The notes beneath the pieces are model-generated. The model was given only the letters and a program-made list of their open reading frames with translations. It ran no database searches and had not been told where the DNA came from. A stretch of 64,000 bases of DNA from Atopobiaceae bacterium (lineage in GTDB: Bacteria > Actinomycetota > Coriobacteriia > Coriobacteriales > Atopobiaceae): assembly GCA_022482785.1 (NCBI GenBank), contig JAKVON010000005.1, forward strand, positions 62,001-126,000. The letters run 5' to 3'. Of this stretch, positions 8,481 to 18,250 are shown piece after piece; position 1 is the first letter of the stretch; each line of letters begins with the position of its first letter. The position numbers and the translations under genes are program-made.

Positions 8481-11400
8481 GGGCGGTCCTGCCCGCCCGC
8501 GCGAGGCGAGCGATGGCCCCGAAGAGGTGGTCGGGGTCAAAGGGCTTGGCGATGTGCTCGTCCATTCCGGCGTTCCTGCAGTCGCGGACGTCCTCGGCGT
8601 AGGCGTTGGCGGTCATCGCGACGATGGGGACCGTCCGCGCATCTGGCCGGTCGAGGGAGCGGATGGCGCGCGTCGCCTCGAGGCCGTTCATGACTGGCAT
8701 GCGAACGTCCATGAGGATGATGTCATAGAAGCCCACGGGGGACGCCTCAAACGCCTCGAGTCCCCGTTTGCCGTCCTCGGCCAGCGTCACGATCGCCCCC
8801 CTCTCGCCGAGCAGGTGCGTGACAATTTCGGCGTTCAGGAGATGGTCCTCGCAGACCAGGACGTGAAGCCCGGAGACGTCGTCGTTCCCCCGCCCCCTGC
8901 TCGGGGCCGCGACGGCGTCCTGCCGCCGATCCGTGACGTCGAAGGCGGCGCAGAGGCGGAAGGTGCTGCCCTTTCCCGGCTCGCTCTCGACCGATATTGT
9001 GCCGCCCATGAGGTCGAGGAGGTTCTTGACGATGGAGAGGCCGAGGCCAGAGCCTTGACCTGCGGCGCGGTCGGCACGGCTCTCCTGGGTGAAGGGCTCG
9101 AAGAGGTGTCTCTGGAACTCCTTCGACATGCCGATGCCCGTGTCGGAGACCGTGCCGTCAAGGCGCATCCTGCCATCGGGCTGGAGGGTCTCGTCGACAT
9201 GGAGCGTCACGCCGCCGCCCTCGGGGGTGAACTTCACGGCATTCGAGAGCAGGTTGAAGAATACCTGGTTGACGCGAAGCTTGTCCATGAGGGGGGTGGC
9301 CTCGTTGACGATGGACCCGGTCGCCTCGAAGGCGATGCCCTTCTCGTCGCAGAGGGGCCTGATGAGGGTGTCGAGGTAGGTGAAGAACTCCGCGGCCGTG
9401 TAGGGCTCGAGGTGGAGCTCCATCCTTCCGCTCTCAACCTTCGAGAGGTCTAGGATGTCGTTCACCAGCCCCAAGAGGAAGCTGGACGAGGTGTCTATCT
9501 TGTCGAGACACTCGACGGTCCCAGGGGGGTTGTCGTACTCGCGCGCGATGCGCGTCATTCCCATGATTCCGTTCATGGGGGTGCGGATGTCATGGCTCAT
9601 CCGCGAGAGGAACTCGGACTTCGCCTCGTTGGCCGACTTCGCCTCCTGGAGCGCGCGGCTCAGTTCCTCGTTGCGCCTCTCCTCCAGGCGGGTCGATTCG
9701 GTGATGTCGGTACCCAGCGAGAGGATGGTGCCCCTCGCCTCGTCCAGGTAGCCGTAACGCATCTGCTTGCGGAGCCTCCGTCCGTCGGGGGTCCGGATCG
9801 AGAACGTGACGATGTATTCCGGCATGCCCGCGAGCACGCGGACGATCGTGTCGAGGGAAACCTCCTGGATGACACGGGGATAGTCATCGGGATCGACGAT
9901 GCGCCTGAAGGCATAGGCGGTGTCGCGGTCGTAGTCGAGGAATTTGTGGGGTGCGGTCGCCTCCATCGTGACGTTGATGAGGCGGTTCTGGCGCTTGGCG
10001 ACGTCGATGAGGGTGACGAACTCGTAGGCCGAGGAGATGATGCGTCGGTTCACCAGTCGCTGGGTCATCGCCTCGTCGATGTCGGTGGTGTAGAAGAAGG
10101 CGATGACGTCGCCCGTCTTGGGGTCGGGCAGCAGCACGATGCGCGTCTCCACCCAGATGAGGCCCCTGCCGGTCTGACGGCGGTATTCGAGGGACAGCTC
10201 GCGCCTTCCCTGCGCATAGGCATCCATCATGCCCGCATGGCTGCAGAGGAGCAGGAAGCGCTTGCGCTGGCCGGCGTCGGGGATCGATTTGGCGGCGCAG
10301 AGCAGTACGCTCTTCGTCTCCTTGTCCTGGACGGCGATCCTCCGGTCGACCGCCTCCGCCTCCCGCTCGACGGAGTCGTCCTCGACCTTTTCGTAGCGGA
10401 GGTTCTCGTCGTTGTTGAGCTCGATGGGGCGGTCTCTCGTCACGTTGAAGCACGACGTGGAGAGGATGTCGCCTTCGAGCGAGCGCATGCGGAGCCGCTC
10501 GTCGTCAAGCTGCCTCTCGGCCGCGATCCGGGCCTCTTCGCTGGCGCTCACGTCGGTGAAGACGACATAGGCTATTTCCGAGCCGTCTTCCTGGAGAAAC
10601 GAGCGGCCACGTCCCTGGAGCCAACGGTAGTCGGCCATCCCCTCGACTCGGTTGCGGTAGGTGAACGTCGCCTCGTGACGTTCGGAGAAGAGCTCGGCGA
10701 AGCCCGATCGCGCCTGGGCCAGGTCGTCTGGGTGCACGTATTCCCGGAGGAGCTGGTCGTTGTCCTCGCCGGTGCGCCCCACGGCCTCCAGGTCTCCGGA
10801 GACGTCGGAGCTTGATTCGCTCACCTCTTCCATCGTGACGAGCTCTCCGCGCTTGCGGTAGACGATGACCGAGACGGGCAGGCTGTCGATCATCTTCGCC
10901 ATGCGGGCGTTGGCCTGCGCGAGGCTCGCCTCGGTCCTGCGCTCCTCGCTTACGTCCTCCAGGTAGACGCACCAGGCGTCTCGGCCGTACCAGGCCATCC
11001 TGTTGACGTCGATGGTCGTGTGCCGGCCCTGGCAGGGCCAGTCGCTCCTCTCGAGCCGGAACACGCTCTCTCGCGAGCCGAATACCGGACAGTCGGCACA
11101 CGGGCGGGCGTGACCCTGGAAGTGCTCGTGGCAGGTGTGCCCGAGATAGCCGTCATCGCATCCCCAGAACCGCTCTCCGCTGCGATTGAGATAGAGCAGC
11201 TCGTGGGTATTCGCGTCGATGACATAGATGGCGGTCTTCGAGTGGTCGAGCATGTCGGAGTGCGCCCGCGTCTCCCGCGTGGTGTCGAGGAACTCGACGA
11301 GCACGAGCGGGCAGCCGTCCTGCTCGCCCATGACCTTGCCACGGACGTACATCCAGTGGTACCCGCCGGGCATGATCACCCGATAGCTGATCTCGACGTC

Positions 11401-11643
11401 ACGGCCGCTCTCGAGGGCTCCCGCAACGTTCCTCCTGATGTAGTCGCGGTCTCCCTCGAAGACGAGACGGAGGTTGTCGCCCGTTACGCGTCGCTCGTAT
11501 TCCTCGCGGGTGAATCCAAGAATCGAGGGGACCGATTCCGAGAAGTACGGCATGGTCATCGCCTCAGGATGAACCTGGTAGATGGCGAATGCGCCAGGCA
11601 GCAGGTTCGCGAAGCGCTCTATGTCCTCGAGGGCGAATCCCAT
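8452..11643 (-). CDS. Multi-PAS hybrid histidine kinase with receiver domain
   Basis: A 1063-residue predicted soluble hybrid kinase with no clear membrane helices. The N-terminal half holds several PAS-like sensor modules. The second carries the Cys-rich pattern CHEHFQGHARPCADCP, found in a PAS subclass. A HisKA domain follows with His684 in FLSRMSHDIRTPMNG, then an ATPase domain (N box NLLSNAVKF, DTGIGMS, GSGLGLSIVK) and a C-terminal receiver with the acceptor Asp in IILMDVRMPVMNG. Such kinases usually pass phosphate on to an Hpt protein; none is adjacent. The stimulus is unknown. Its stop lies within the convergent phoR-like gene. Confidence 0.9.
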   Translation of the reverse strand: MGFALEDIERFANLLPGAFAIYQVHPEAMTMPYFSESVPSILGFTREEYERRVTGDNLRLVFEGDRDYIRRNVAGALESGRDVEISYRVIMPGGYHWMYVRGKVMGEQDGCPLVLVEFLDTTRETRAHSDMLDHSKTAIYVIDANTHELLYLNRSGERFWGCDDGYLGHTCHEHFQGHARPCADCPVFGSRESVFRLERSDWPCQGRHTTIDVNRMAWYGRDAWCVYLEDVSEERRTEASLAQANARMAKMIDSLPVSVIVYRKRGELVTMEEVSESSSDVSGDLEAVGRTGEDNDQLLREYVHPDDLAQARSGFAELFSERHEATFTYRNRVEGMADYRWLQGRGRSFLQEDGSEIAYVVFTDVSASEEARIAAERQLDDERLRMRSLEGDILSTSCFNVTRDRPIELNNDENLRYEKVEDDSVEREAEAVDRRIAVQDKETKSVLLCAAKSIPDAGQRKRFLLLCSHAGMMDAYAQGRRELSLEYRRQTGRGLIWVETRIVLLPDPKTGDVIAFFYTTDIDEAMTQRLVNRRIISSAYEFVTLIDVAKRQNRLINVTMEATAPHKFLDYDRDTAYAFRRIVDPDDYPRVIQEVSLDTIVRVLAGMPEYIVTFSIRTPDGRRLRKQMRYGYLDEARGTILSLGTDITESTRLEERRNEELSRALQEAKSANEAKSEFLSRMSHDIRTPMNGIMGMTRIAREYDNPPGTVECLDKIDTSSSFLLGLVNDILDLSKVESGRMELHLEPYTAAEFFTYLDTLIRPLCDEKGIAFEATGSIVNEATPLMDKLRVNQVFFNLLSNAVKFTPEGGGVTLHVDETLQPDGRMRLDGTVSDTGIGMSKEFQRHLFEPFTQESRADRAAGQGSGLGLSIVKNLLDLMGGTISVESEPGKGSTFRLCAAFDVTDRRQDAVAAPSRGRGNDDVSGLHVLVCEDHLLNAEIVTHLLGERGAIVTLAEDGKRGLEAFEASPVGFYDIILMDVRMPVMNGLEATRAIRSLDRPDARTVPIVAMTANAYAEDVRDCRNAGMDEHIAKPFDPDHLFGAIARLARAGRTALNPGRGTSR

Positions 11644-11783
11644 GCGACTCCTTCAAGAGCTGGCCTGATTGTACCCGCCCGCCTTTGGCGGGCCGCGGGT
11701 CGAAGGACGGACGGTAGATGGAGTGGGCCTGGGCGCGATGGGCTATCCTTCATGTGTCCGCCGGCGTCTGGAAGGGGGCACGT

Positions 11784-12911
11784 ATGGCCAAGGACCGCAA
11801 CAACATCATCGAGTACGTCGAGACGGAGTTCGCGACGTTTGCCGAGAGGCCCTTCTCCGAGGTGGACAGCCTCGTGCTCGCGAAGCTCTCCTATCTGCAC
11901 TGGATGGCCGTCCCATGCATCCGCCACGAGTTCAGGGGCCAGGCGGGGCCGACCTTGCACGACCTCTACCGCGCCGAGTGGTTCGCCGGTCTCTTCGAGA
12001 CCCAGATGGATCGCGACCTCGACAGGCGCCTCCTCGCCGGCGTCGTCGCGAGCCCCCGCTTCCGGGACGTCTCGGTCGCGAACCACGTCGACGTCGTGGA
12101 CGAGGCGTGCGACAAGCAGTTCTCGGCCACCACGTTCGTGCTGCCCGACCAGGGCGCCTACGTGGCCTTCCGTGGCACGGACAACACCATCGTGGGCTGG
12201 AAGGAGGACTTCAACCTCGCCTTCGTCACCCCTGTGCCGTCGCAGAGGGCCGCGCGGGACTATCTGGAGAGGGCGGCACGGCACCTGCCGGGGACCCTCC
12301 GCGTGGGCGGCCACTCGAAGGGCGGCAACCTCGCGGTCTACGCGGCCGCCCGCTGCAGGCCCGAGTGCCAGGCCCGCATCGTGCAGGTGTACAGCCATGA
12401 CGGCCCGGGCTTCAACAGGAAGGCCCTCGAGCACCTCTCGAGCTCGGACATCTCCGGCCGCGTGAGCAAGTCCGTGCCAGAGTCGTCGATCGTGGGGATG
12501 CTCCTCGAGCACCAGGAGCCCTATCACGTGGTCAGGAGCGACGAGGTCGGCATCATGCAGCACGACCCGTACTCCTGGCTCGTCTCGGACGGGACCTTCG
12601 TGGCGGCCGACGGCATCGACGGCGGCGCGAGCCTCATGGACGAGACCCTCTCGGAGTGGATCGACGGCATGGATGCCGAGCACATCGAGCGGTTCACGAA
12701 TGCGCTGTTCTCGGTGTTCGGGGCGAGCGGCGCGAAGAAGTTCCAGGACATGACCATCGAGGACTACAGGGCGCAGGCAGAGGCCCTCGTGGGGATGGAC
12801 CCCGACGAGCGCAGAATGTTCCTCGAGACCCTGCGCACGCTGGCCTCCATCGGCGCGAGGAACATCGTGGGCGCTGCCCAGGCCGAGGTTCCGCGGCTGC
12901 CCATCGGCTAG
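11784..12911 (+). CDS. DUF2974 (Mbeg1-like) alpha/beta-hydrolase-fold protein
   Basis: A 375-residue protein with the lipase-like nucleophile elbow GGHSKGGNLAVYAA, the hallmark of the DUF2974/Mbeg1-like family, and an upstream strand AYVAFRGTDNTIVGWKEDF that resembles the oxyanion region of class 3 lipases. No signal peptide was seen, so it is probably cytoplasmic. The ATG at 11784 has GGAAGGGGG before it; the open frame extends upstream without a good ribosome site. It diverges from the hybrid kinase gene across about 140 bp, and its last 4 bases overlap the convergent HAD gene. The substrate is not known for this family. Confidence 0.82.
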   Translation: MAKDRNNIIEYVETEFATFAERPFSEVDSLVLAKLSYLHWMAVPCIRHEFRGQAGPTLHDLYRAEWFAGLFETQMDRDLDRRLLAGVVASPRFRDVSVANHVDVVDEACDKQFSATTFVLPDQGAYVAFRGTDNTIVGWKEDFNLAFVTPVPSQRAARDYLERAARHLPGTLRVGGHSKGGNLAVYAAARCRPECQARIVQVYSHDGPGFNRKALEHLSSSDISGRVSKSVPESSIVGMLLEHQEPYHVVRSDEVGIMQHDPYSWLVSDGTFVAADGIDGGASLMDETLSEWIDGMDAEHIERFTNALFSVFGASGAKKFQDMTIEDYRAQAEALVGMDPDERRMFLETLRTLASIGARNIVGAAQAEVPRLPIG

Positions 12912-13720
12912 GCCAGCACGAAGCGCTCGAGTACCTCGGCCACGCCCTCGTCCCATTTGTCCTGGCACACGTAGTCACAGCTCGGGACCACGCCGGGATT
13001 GACGTTGGCGACGCCGCAGCCCGTGCCCGCCGCCTCGATCATCGAGAGGTCGTTGAAGTTGTCGCCGATGGCGATCGTGTCGGCGCGGTCCACGCCCAGC
13101 TCGCGGGCGAGCTCGACGAGCCCGAAGCCCTTGTCGATGCCCTTGCGGTTGAACTCGATGTAGCGCTCCGAGGAGTAGCTCACCGAGCAGCCGCCGGAGA
13201 GGTCGGCGAAGTCGCGCTCCATCCGCAGGCGGTACGCCTCGTCCTCGTTCTCGAAGAGGATCTTCGCGATGCGCTGGCCCTTGAGGAAGTCGAGGCTCGT
13301 GTCGTCGAACTCCTCCCAGTCCTGACGGCCGCGCATGTAGGCGGCCTCGCGCTCGTTGAGGTTCCTCACCCAGACGGTGTCCTCGGTGTAGACGTGGGTG
13401 CAGACGTCATAGCCGAGGGCACGGTGGAAGAGGGCCTCGGCCTGCTCGTGCTCGAGGCCCTTGAAGAAGCGCACCCGGTTGCCGTCATTCTCGGAGAGGA
13501 TCGCCCCGTTGTAGGAGATCACAAATTCGCCCGGCCTCTGGAGCAGCCCGACGTCTGCGAGGGTGCCCTGCACGGTCACATAGCCGCGGCCCGTCGCAAG
13601 CACGAACTTGTGGCCTGCTGCCGTCGCGGCCCGTATGGCCTCGATGGCCCGGCCACCTATCTCGAGGGAGGGCGGGATGAGGGTCTCGTCCAGATCGCAG
13701 GCGATGATCTTGGCGGTCAT
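12908..13720 (-). CDS. Cof-type HAD-superfamily phosphatase
   Basis: A 270-residue HAD hydrolase. Motif I is IIACDLDETLIPP, a variant with DLDET in place of the common DLDGT. Motif II is FVLATGRG and motif IV is IAIGDNFNDLSMIEAAG. Together with the C2-type cap length they place it in the Cof/YkrA-like group that dephosphorylates sugar phosphates or nucleotides. The ATG at 13720 is preceded by AAAGGAG. It lies downstream of metG on the same strand with a 40-bp gap, so the two may be co-transcribed. Substrate cannot be predicted. Confidence 0.88.
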   Translation of the reverse strand: MTAKIIACDLDETLIPPSLEIGGRAIEAIRAATAAGHKFVLATGRGYVTVQGTLADVGLLQRPGEFVISYNGAILSENDGNRVRFFKGLEHEQAEALFHRALGYDVCTHVYTEDTVWVRNLNEREAAYMRGRQDWEEFDDTSLDFLKGQRIAKILFENEDEAYRLRMERDFADLSGGCSVSYSSERYIEFNRKGIDKGFGLVELARELGVDRADTIAIGDNFNDLSMIEAAGTGCGVANVNPGVVPSCDYVCQDKWDEGVAEVLERFVLA

Positions 13721-13760
13721 GGGCACTCCTTTGCTTCGTAGCCGGTGCCGGCGGGCTATC

Positions 13761-15794
13761 TTATCTGCCCGACTGGCTCTCGTGGCGCTCGAAGAAGTCG
13801 AAGCGGGGCGGGAGGGGCACGATGGCATGGTCGCCCGGCTCCTCGCCAGCCATGCGGGCCAGCTCGGAGGGGGTAGAAAAGGCGTGCTCCCAGGAGAAGA
13901 ACGTCTCGGGCCCGAAGGCGAAGTGCTCGCAGATCCTCTCGCATCCCTCGGGCACGGCCGGATGGAGGAGCAGCGTGATGCACCTGAGGGCGCAGAACGC
14001 ATCGGCCAGGGCGGCGACGTAGGCCTCGTCGTCGCCCTTGGCGGCCTTGCTCGCCGCGTCCCAGCGCTTGTTGGCACCACGGGCGAAGTCCTCCACGCCG
14101 GAGAGCGCGCGGGTGAAGTCGAGGTCGTGCATGCTGCGCTCGAAGGCCAGCATCGCCTCGCGGCAGCCCACGACCACCTCTTCCGCCGGCTCCTGTGCGG
14201 GCAGCCTCCCGCCGCAGGCGTTGGCGGCCCCGTAGAAGCACGAGCGGGCGAGTCGGTTGAAGATGTTGGTGAGAAACGCGCTCTCCTTGAGGGCGGGGTC
14301 CACCACGCGCGGGTCATCCCGCACGAGCAGGTCGGGCTCGCCGTTCTTCCCCTTGCGCGAGACCGACGTGTCGTAGGGCTTGGGCGCGAACGAGACGGCC
14401 TTCTGCCCCAGCCCGAGCGAGAGCCAGTGCATGCGGAGCTGCTCGGCCGTGTAGTGATCGAGCAGCTCGGAGGCCATAGGGGGCTTGATGGCGCCCGAGC
14501 TCGAGGCCTTCTTGTTCATGAAGAGGATGTGGTAGTTGGCGACGGGGGTGCACTGCCTGAGACCCCAGCCCATCGCCTCCCACATCGCGGGCTGCGCGAC
14601 GCAGTAGAAGTAGATGTTGTCCTGGCCGATGAACTGGAATACCTGCGAGTCGTCGGCGCACCACCAGTCGTGCCAGTCGGCGCTCGAGTAGCGGCCCGCG
14701 GCGCTCGTGGCCAGCACGGTCTCGACGAAGGAGATGGGCGCCCAGAGGCTCTCGGGCCAGCACCACACGGTGAGGCCGGTGGTCCCGGCGAGGTCGGGCG
14801 CGGGCACGCCCCACTCGATGTTGCCCGTGATGCGGAAGGGCAGCAGGCACTTGCCCGTGCGGAAGCGGATGCCCGCCTCGTCGAGCAGGTCGCGGGCGCG
14901 GTCGCGCTCCTCCCAGCCGGAGAACGCCACCGTGAAGCTCGTCTGGGCGCCCTCCGCCTCGTGCAGCTCGTGGGCCGGAAGCCTCGGCGCGACCTCGTCG
15001 AACGCCGCGCGCGCCTCGTTCTTGACGTAGATCACCGGGGTCGCGAGCGACTCGCGCACCGTCTTCGTGACAACGGGGCGGACCTGCGGGTCGACGTCCC
15101 ACTCGTCCATGAGGGCCTCGAGCGATTCCTGGTAGCGCGGCAGGTCGAAGTACCAGTTGTCGACCGGCCGGAGCTCGGGGGTGGTGCCGGTGAGCTGCGA
15201 GACCGGCGCGATGAGGTCCGCGGGGTCGAACTGGTGGCCGAGGTCGCACTCGTCGGCGTAGGCCTTCTCGCTCTTGCATCCGCGCACCGGGCAGCGGCCC
15301 ACGACCTGCCGGCCGTTCAGGAACTGGCCGGCCTCCGCGTCGTAGAACTGCTTCGTGGCGCGCTTCGCGAGGACGCCCTGGTCGTAGAGGCGCGAGATCC
15401 ACTCGGCGGAGAGCCTCGCATGGAACGGCTTGGCCGGCTCGAGGCCAGACCCCGCGTAGAGGTCGAGCGAGATGCCGTAGGCGTCGAGGGCGGCCTTCTG
15501 GGCGGCATGGTTCGCCGAGACGTAGTCCACGATCGTGCCGGCGAAGCCCTCGTCGGCGACCTTCTTGCGGTAGCCCTCCATGATGGGCGAGCCGTAGCAG
15601 TCGGTCCCGGAGACGAAGACCACGTTCTCGGCGCCGATGCGGTCGCGGAGGAACCGGGCGTAGAAGTCCGCGGGCACGAACACGCCGCCGATGTGCCCGA
15701 AGTGCAGCCCCTTGTTGCCATAGGGCATGCCGGCGGTGACGACGGCGCGTGCGGGGAAGCTTGGGCGTGTGGTGCTCTCATCTGCGTGCGGCAT
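13761..15794 (-). CDS. metG: Methionyl-tRNA synthetase (class I) with atypical KMSKS loop
   Basis: A 677-residue class I aminoacyl-tRNA synthetase of the MetG type: HIGH signature HFGHIGG (residues 31-37) in AGMPYGNKGLHFGHIGG, a zinc-binding insertion CPVRGCKSEKAYADECDLGH, and WCWPESLWAPISF near the active site. Where KMSKS is expected the sequence is NKKASSSG, so the second lysine is replaced by serine. Human TyrRS also works with a KMSSS loop, so loss of activity cannot be assumed. No C-terminal tRNA-binding (EMAP) domain is seen. It could be the housekeeping enzyme or a divergent paralogue. Confidence 0.85.
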   Translation of the reverse strand: MPHADESTTRPSFPARAVVTAGMPYGNKGLHFGHIGGVFVPADFYARFLRDRIGAENVVFVSGTDCYGSPIMEGYRKKVADEGFAGTIVDYVSANHAAQKAALDAYGISLDLYAGSGLEPAKPFHARLSAEWISRLYDQGVLAKRATKQFYDAEAGQFLNGRQVVGRCPVRGCKSEKAYADECDLGHQFDPADLIAPVSQLTGTTPELRPVDNWYFDLPRYQESLEALMDEWDVDPQVRPVVTKTVRESLATPVIYVKNEARAAFDEVAPRLPAHELHEAEGAQTSFTVAFSGWEERDRARDLLDEAGIRFRTGKCLLPFRITGNIEWGVPAPDLAGTTGLTVWCWPESLWAPISFVETVLATSAAGRYSSADWHDWWCADDSQVFQFIGQDNIYFYCVAQPAMWEAMGWGLRQCTPVANYHILFMNKKASSSGAIKPPMASELLDHYTAEQLRMHWLSLGLGQKAVSFAPKPYDTSVSRKGKNGEPDLLVRDDPRVVDPALKESAFLTNIFNRLARSCFYGAANACGGRLPAQEPAEEVVVGCREAMLAFERSMHDLDFTRALSGVEDFARGANKRWDAASKAAKGDDEAYVAALADAFCALRCITLLLHPAVPEGCERICEHFAFGPETFFSWEHAFSTPSELARMAGEEPGDHAIVPLPPRFDFFERHESQSGR

Positions 15795-15886
15795 GGGGTT
15801 CCCTCTCGAGCTGGTGACGTGCGGTCAACATCGTCAAGTATCCCACAACGGCGCAGAGGGTTCCCCGGACGGGGTATGCTCTAGCC

Positions 15887-16915
15887 ATGCAGCCTATCCG
15901 CGACATAGACCTCTTCCACGAGAGGCCCCTGCTCCTGAGCATGACCAGGGGCTCGTTCGTCCTCATGGCCGTGGGCGTCGGCGTGCTCGCCGCATGGCTC
16001 GTGGGCGGGTGGCCCCACGAGGAGATAGGCGTTCCATGGGCCGCCCTCACCACGCTCGCGATCGTCGGGTCGTCCCTGGTGCACGAGGTCATCCATGCCG
16101 CCGCCTTCAAGGCCCTCGGCGGTGACGACGCCCATGTGCGCTTCGGGAGCCACGCCGGGATGCTCTACGCCTCCTCTCCCGGCCTCGTGCTGCCGAGGGG
16201 GCGCTTCGTCGTGGTGCTCCTCGCGCCCGCCGTGGCGGTGAGCCTCGCCTGCTTCGCCGTCGGGGTCGTCGCGAAGGTCCCGCTCGCGGGGTTCCTCGTC
16301 CTGGCCATGCACCTCTCGAGCTGCGCGGGCGACCTCGTCATCGCCCGCGAGGTCTTGGGATGTCCCGAGGCGACCATGGTCGAGGACACCGAGGGCGGGG
16401 TGCGCCTCTGGCGGGGAGACCCCACGACCGCTGAGTGGACCTCGCCAGGTGGTAAAGTAGCGGGTAATGACAGCAGCATGCTCGACGTCGCCGGGAGGCA
16501 TCATGAGCGTCTCGATGCGGTCCAGTTCTCGTACAAGTACATCGGCCAGGGCACGTACTCCACGCGCCACGACCTCTACCACTGCACCTTCACCAGGGGC
16601 GACGCGAGCGAGACCTTCCCCTTCCAGAAGATCACCAAGACCTTCGGCGAGCCCGAGAAAAACGAGGTCCTCGCCCGCATCTGCCGCGACGCGAACGACT
16701 ACATGAGCTGCGCGGACGTGAACGAGTTCAAGGAGAAGTTCCGCATCCAGAAGATGTTCCTGGCGATTCGCGCCTACGATGGCTGCGAGCGCGAGTACCA
16801 GCAGCTCATCGAGCTCTTCGGCACGGAGCGCGAGCTTCGGCAGGCCATCCGCGAGCTCGGCATCCACGAGGAGAGCGACGAGACCAAGAACAAGGACCAC
16901 TTCAAGTTCATGTAG
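15887..16915 (+). CDS. DUF3267-like zincin membrane protein with unrelated C-terminal domain
   Basis: The first 185 residues form a four-helix membrane protein with HEVIHAAAF, an HExxH zinc-protease motif within the second helix as in DUF3267 putative zincins. Residues from about 205 onward are soluble, charged and of unknown family (for example YKYIGQGTYSTRHDLYHCTF). The junction, around 16440-16505, looks intergenic: both other frames carry stops, TAAAGT resembles a -10 box, and GGGAGG stands before an ATG at 16503 in another frame. One missing base near 16520 would make the C-terminal part a separate gene. So the feature may be two genes joined by an indel rather than a true fusion. Confidence 0.6.
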   Translation: MQPIRDIDLFHERPLLLSMTRGSFVLMAVGVGVLAAWLVGGWPHEEIGVPWAALTTLAIVGSSLVHEVIHAAAFKALGGDDAHVRFGSHAGMLYASSPGLVLPRGRFVVVLLAPAVAVSLACFAVGVVAKVPLAGFLVLAMHLSSCAGDLVIAREVLGCPEATMVEDTEGGVRLWRGDPTTAEWTSPGGKVAGNDSSMLDVAGRHHERLDAVQFSYKYIGQGTYSTRHDLYHCTFTRGDASETFPFQKITKTFGEPEKNEVLARICRDANDYMSCADVNEFKEKFRIQKMFLAIRAYDGCEREYQQLIELFGTERELRQAIRELGIHEESDETKNKDHFKFM

Positions 16916-16922
16916 GCGCGAC

Positions 16923-16953
16923 GGCCCCGGCGCCCCGCGTGGGGGCCGGGGCC
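16923..16953. terminator. GC-rich hairpin between convergent genes
   Basis: GGCCCCGG and CCGGGGCC form a long GC stem (with one bulge) around a small loop between the ends of the zincin gene (+) and paaK (-). No T-tract follows on either strand, so termination by this hairpin alone is uncertain. Confidence 0.35.
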
Positions 16954-16960
16954 GGATTCG

Positions 16961-18193
16961 CTACTCGAAGCGGCGGTCGTGGATGCGCTTGGACTTCTTC
17001 TCGGAGCGCGGGAGCACGCCCATGGGCACGGCCTGCGGGATCACGGTGAGGCCGATCCTGCTCTTGAACAGGGCGCGCATGCGGTTCTCTATCGCCTCGA
17101 ACTCCTGGGGCGCGGCGGGGCTCTCGAACGAGACGGTCATCTCGTCCTTGCCCTCGGCGTGCTCGATGACCACCTGGTACTCGCTCGAGGCGCCATCAAC
17201 TTGCGCGATGACCTCCTCCACCTGGGCGGGGAACATGTTGACGCCCTTGACCTTGAACATGTCGTCGGTGCGTCCCACGATCGTGTCGATGCGGGTCATG
17301 TCGCTGCCGCACCTGCACCTCCCCGGGATGATGCGCGAGAGGTCGTGGGTCCGGAAGCGGATGAGCGGCGCGCCCTCCTTGCGGAAGGCGGTGAGGACGA
17401 TCTCGCCCTGCTCGCCGTCCGGGACGTTCTCGCCGGTGGCCGGGTCGACGACCTCGATGTAGACGTAGTCGTCCCAGCAGTGCATGCCCTCGTTGTACCG
17501 GCAGGAGATGCCGATGCCGGGGCCGTATATCTCGGTGAGGCCGTAGATGTCGTAGAGCTCGACGCCCAGCTCGTCGGCGATGCGGTCGCGCATCTTGGAG
17601 CCCCAGCGCTCCGAGCCGATGACGCCCTTCCTGAGCGCGATCCTGTCCTTGAGCCCGCGCTGCTGGATCTGCTCGGCCAGGAGCAGGGCGTAGGACGAGG
17701 TGGCGCAGATGACGGTGGACTGGAGGTCGACCATCATGCGGAGCTGCTTGTCGGTGTTGCCGGGGCCCATCGGGATGGTCATGGCGCCCATGAGCTCGGC
17801 TCCCAGCTGGAAGCCGATGCCGGCGGTCCAGAGGCCGTAGCCCGGCGTGATCTGCAGGCGGTCCTTGGGCGTGATGCCCGCGTACTCGTAGCAGCGGGCG
17901 AACATGACGGCCCAGTCGTGCACGTCGGCGGCGGTGTAGGGGATGATCACGGGCGTGCCCGTGGTGCCCGACGACGAGTGGATGCGCACGATCCTCTCGT
18001 CGGGGACCGCCGCGAGCCCCAGCGGGTAGGCGTCGCGAAGGTCCGCCTTCGTGGTGAAGGGGAGGCTCCGGAACTCCTCCTCGGTCCTGATGGCGGCGAC
18101 GTCGATCCCCTCGAACTTCTTTGCGTAGAAGGGGCTTCTCTGCTTGATGTCGGAGAGCTGCTTGGTGATTCCTGCGAGTTGCTCGGGCTTCAT
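16961..18193 (-). CDS. paaK: Phenylacetate-CoA ligase family protein
   Basis: A 410-residue adenylate-forming enzyme. The AMP-binding P-loop reads IHSSSGTTGTPVI; YDIYGLTEIYGPG and TRIDTIVGRTDDMFKVKGVN are the A5 and A8-type motifs of PaaK. It activates aryl-acetates to CoA thioesters. The ATG at 18193 is preceded by AGGAGAAAGG; the frame extends 13 codons further without a site. It follows iorB on the same strand. IorAB converts aryl-pyruvates to aryl-acetyl-CoA and PaaK-like ligases often accompany it, so together they probably interconvert aromatic amino acid derivatives, CoA esters and free acids with ATP gain. Confidence 0.9.
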   Translation of the reverse strand: MKPEQLAGITKQLSDIKQRSPFYAKKFEGIDVAAIRTEEEFRSLPFTTKADLRDAYPLGLAAVPDERIVRIHSSSGTTGTPVIIPYTAADVHDWAVMFARCYEYAGITPKDRLQITPGYGLWTAGIGFQLGAELMGAMTIPMGPGNTDKQLRMMVDLQSTVICATSSYALLLAEQIQQRGLKDRIALRKGVIGSERWGSKMRDRIADELGVELYDIYGLTEIYGPGIGISCRYNEGMHCWDDYVYIEVVDPATGENVPDGEQGEIVLTAFRKEGAPLIRFRTHDLSRIIPGRCRCGSDMTRIDTIVGRTDDMFKVKGVNMFPAQVEEVIAQVDGASSEYQVVIEHAEGKDEMTVSFESPAAPQEFEAIENRMRALFKSRIGLTVIPQAVPMGVLPRSEKKSKRIHDRRFE

Positions 18194-18250
18194 GGACGGG
18201 CCTTTCTCCTGGGGGATGCGGATGGCTGGCATGGGGCGTGGGTCAGGCGG

